NCBI GenBank assembly: GCA_026982585.1
Contig: JALSGW010000376.1
Coordinates: forward strand, 1-9,066
Source: Alphaproteobacteria bacterium
GTDB taxonomy: Bacteria; Pseudomonadota; Alphaproteobacteria; Geminicoccales; Geminicoccaceae
Direction of reading: 5' to 3'
DNA length: 9,066 nucleotides
Under the pieces are notes generated by a model that searched no databases, had not been told where the DNA came from, and saw nothing but the letters and a program-made list of their open reading frames with translations. Positions within the stretch are counted from its first letter, which is position 1, and each line of letters opens with the position of its first letter. This document shows, piece after piece, positions 7,704 to 9,066 of this stretch. Made by a program: the position numbers and the translations under genes.

Positions 7704-8534
7704 TTGGAACGGGCTTCGGATCCGTTCTTCTGGATCGAGGCCGGCGGCGCGCGGCTCAGGGCGCGCTGGCTCTGCCCAGGAGATGCGCCGGAGGAGCCGG
7801 TTTTGGTGTTCCTCCACGAGGGGCTCGGCTGCATCGAATTGTGGCGCGATTTCCCGGCCCGCCTGTGCGCATGCCTCGGCCTTAGGGGGCTGGTCTACGA
7901 CCGGGTGGGATACGGCGGATCGGATCCGCTCAAGGCCCCGCGCACGCCCCGCTACCTCCACGAACAGGCCGAGGAGGTGCTGCCGCAGGTGTTGGCCGCC
8001 TCGGGCATCGCCGCTCCTGTGTTGTTCGGCCACAGCGACGGCGGCACCATCGCGCTCTTGTTCGCCGCCGCCTTTCCCGACCGGCCGCGCGCCCTGGTGG
8101 TGGAGGCCGCCCACGTGTTCGTGGAGGAACGCTCCCTCGCCGGCATCCGAAGCGCGGTTGCAGCCTATCGTCACGGCGATCTGGCCGCGCGTCTGGCCCG
8201 CTATCACGGCGACAAGACCGATGCCACCTTCTGGGCCTGGGCCGCGACCTGGCTGTCGCCGCCCTTTCGCGACTGGAACATCGAGGCCGAACTCCGCCGC
8301 ATCAGCGCCCCCACCCTGGTGATCCAGGGCGAGGCCGACGAGTACGGTACACAGCTCCAGGTGGAGGCGATCTGCCGCGGCGTGGCCGGTCCCGCTGAGG
8401 CCCACCTCCTTCCTCAATGCGCGCACGTGCCCCATCTGCAGGCCCAGCAGCAGGTGCTGCGGCTCACCCGGCGCTTTCTCGAGCGCCATCTCGGGCCCTT
8501 GCGCCCGGCCCCGCCGCCCGCACCGGAGTCCTGA
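7704..8534 (+). CDS. Alpha/beta-fold hydrolase of unknown substrate
   Basis: This is a 276-residue alpha/beta hydrolase of the broad MhpC/esterase group, probably cytosolic because no signal peptide is seen. The oxyanion region is VFLHEGLG (35-42), followed by WRDFPARL and YDRVGYGGSDP (65-75). The nucleophile elbow is GHSDGG (Ser111), the acid is in GEADEYG (Asp212) and the histidine in CAHVPHL (His241), so the catalytic triad is complete. The lid region (about 140-195) is A/R/W-rich. The C-terminus ends in a proline-rich tail (PLRPAPPPAPES). TTG 7704 is chosen because GGGAGG (7690-7695) sits eight bases upstream; no better in-frame start gives the whole first strand. It follows gyrB by only 18 bases, so it is probably on the same transcript. 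The HEGLG group includes many uncharacterised esterase- or lactonase-like proteins, so no substrate is assigned. Functional class is sure; the specific role is not. Confidence 0.88.
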   Translation: MERASDPFFWIEAGGARLRARWLCPGDAPEEPVLVFLHEGLGCIELWRDFPARLCACLGLRGLVYDRVGYGGSDPLKAPRTPRYLHEQAEEVLPQVLAASGIAAPVLFGHSDGGTIALLFAAAFPDRPRALVVEAAHVFVEERSLAGIRSAVAAYRHGDLAARLARYHGDKTDATFWAWAATWLSPPFRDWNIEAELRRISAPTLVIQGEADEYGTQLQVEAICRGVAGPAEAHLLPQCAHVPHLQAQQQVLRLTRRFLERHLGPLRPAPPPAPES

Positions 8535-8552
8535 GCGGAGGACATCGGCAAG

Positions 8553-8570
8553 GCGCGACAAGCGCGACAA
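8553..8570. repeat. Perfect 9-bp tandem repeat
   Basis: GCGCGACAA occurs twice head to tail (8553-8561 and 8562-8570) in the spacer after the hydrolase gene. At nine bases per unit, nearly one helical turn, it could present two sites to a regulator on the same face. It could equally be a slippage product. It lies 12 bases before the palindrome at 8582-8597. Confidence 0.6.
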
Positions 8571-8581
8571 ATGCCCGACGA

Positions 8582-8597
8582 TCCGCTAGCTAACGGA
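8582..8597. promoter_or_regulatory. Operator-like 16-bp palindrome upstream of the SDR gene
   Basis: TCCGCTAGCTAACGGA is symmetric at seven of eight paired positions (only C8586/A8593 differ), with a TAGCTA centre. It lies 55 bases upstream of the SDR start, outside any gene. It also contains GCTAAC/GCTAGC strings resembling the GCTATG and GCTAGC of the dnaA and dnaN promoter elements, so it may overlap a -10. TetR- or GntR-type regulators often use sites of this size, but none is encoded in the window. Confidence 0.35.
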
Positions 8598-8651
8598 AGG
8601 CAGGGGCAGGCCGTCGGCCCCATCCACAACCAAAAGCAAGGGAGGCCCGCG

Positions 8652-9066
8652 ATGGGGGAGCTCAGGGACCGTCGGGTGGTGATCACCGCCGCGGCATCGG
8701 GCATCGGCCGGGTGATGGCGGTGCGGTTCTTGAAGGAAGGAGCGCGGGTGCACGTCTGCGACATCGACTCGGACGGTCTCGCGCAACTGGCACGGGATCA
8801 TCCCGAGATCGGAACCACTCTGGCCGATGTGGCGCGGGAAGAGGAGGTCGCCCGCCTGTTCGACGAGGCCCTCGCGCGGCTCGGCGGGCTGGACGTGCTG
8901 GTCAACAACGCCGGCATCGCCGGCCCCACCGGTCCGGTGGAGAGGCTCGAGCCCGAGGCCTGGCGCCGTTGCCTCGAGGTCAACCTCACCGGCGCCTTTC
9001 TCTGCACCCGGCTCGCCGTGCCCCATTTGTGCCAATCGCCCGCGGGCGCGATCGTCAACATCGCTT
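8652..9066 (+). CDS. Short-chain dehydrogenase/reductase (SDR), 3' truncated by the window
   Basis: NAD(P)-dependent oxidoreductase of the classical SDR family; 138 residues are visible of about 250. The Rossmann dinucleotide motif is TAAASGIG (12-19), with Ala where most classical members have the first Gly of TGxxxGxG. Acidic residues at the end of strand 2 (CDIDS; Asp37, Asp39) favour NAD(H) over NADP(H). ADV (58-60), NNAG (85-88) and the catalytic Asn111 in EVNLTGAF follow as expected. The Ser and YxxxK active-site residues lie beyond the window. ATG 8652 is preceded by AAGGGAGG (8638-8645) six bases away, an excellent ribosome-binding site. The 117-base spacer after the hydrolase gene, with its palindrome, suggests a separate, perhaps regulated, transcript. 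The substrate is unknown: the GPTGPVE stretch occurs in many 3-hydroxyacyl and sugar/alcohol dehydrogenases, so no symbol is given. Confidence 0.9.
   Translation, partial: MGELRDRRVVITAAASGIGRVMAVRFLKEGARVHVCDIDSDGLAQLARDHPEIGTTLADVAREEEVARLFDEALARLGGLDVLVNNAGIAGPTGPVERLEPEAWRRCLEVNLTGAFLCTRLAVPHLCQSPAGAIVNIA

Noticed and set aside
8620..8628. CCATCCACA as a DnaA box
   Set aside because: Only seven of nine bases match TTATCCACA, and there is no second box nearby.

Overview
This is a GC-rich chromosomal window (roughly 70% G+C in the coding parts I counted) carrying the classic dnaA replication-initiation neighbourhood of an alphaproteobacterium. The order enoyl-CoA hydratase - rpsT - dnaA - dnaN - recF - gyrB, all on the + strand, and the DnaA wording (RSRLGWGL box VII, SSRRARPVARPRQ before the recognition helix) point to the Rhodospirillales-like part of the Alphaproteobacteria. 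That placement is an inference from gene order and remembered family patterns, not from a search.

Layout. A 5'-truncated enoyl-CoA hydratase (2-706) is followed after 78 bases by rpsT (ribosomal protein S20, GTG start, 785-1087). A 343-base non-coding stretch (1088-1430) holds a long AATATT-centred palindrome, a local low-GC trough and the likely dnaA promoter. dnaA (1431-2876) ends in a candidate intrinsic terminator that overlaps its stop codon. A short spacer then holds a dnaA-like promoter element and a 9-bp hairpin ahead of dnaN (2993-4120). recF (best start GTG 4180, with a strong Shine-Dalgarno; longer alternative ATG 4120) overlaps gyrB (5286-7685) by 4 bases (ATGA). An alpha/beta hydrolase (7704-8534, TTG start) follows gyrB by 18 bases. 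After a 117-base spacer with a tandem repeat and an operator-like palindrome, a short-chain dehydrogenase/reductase begins at 8652 and runs off the window.

How the genes work together. DnaA opens the origin, the DnaN clamp tethers polymerase and recycles DnaA-ATP through Hda-type factors, RecF supports RecA loading at gaps, and GyrB with GyrA relieves positive supercoils. They form a replication/repair block, split here by the candidate terminator into a dnaA unit and a dnaN-recF-gyrB(-hydrolase) unit. S20 upstream joins ribosome synthesis to the locus by position only. The flanking hydratase, hydrolase and SDR are metabolic genes whose substrates cannot be read from sequence alone.

I found no convincing previously undescribed system, mobile element, CRISPR array, tRNA or rRNA. 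The points worth a second look are regulatory (terminator plus second promoter between dnaA and dnaN, palindromes at 1140-1161 and 8582-8597, tandem repeat 8553-8570), gene-start choices (recF, dnaN, dnaA), and a sharply lower-GC patch inside dnaN at the domain II/III boundary. I see no cluster of DnaA boxes, so the origin is probably not in this window.
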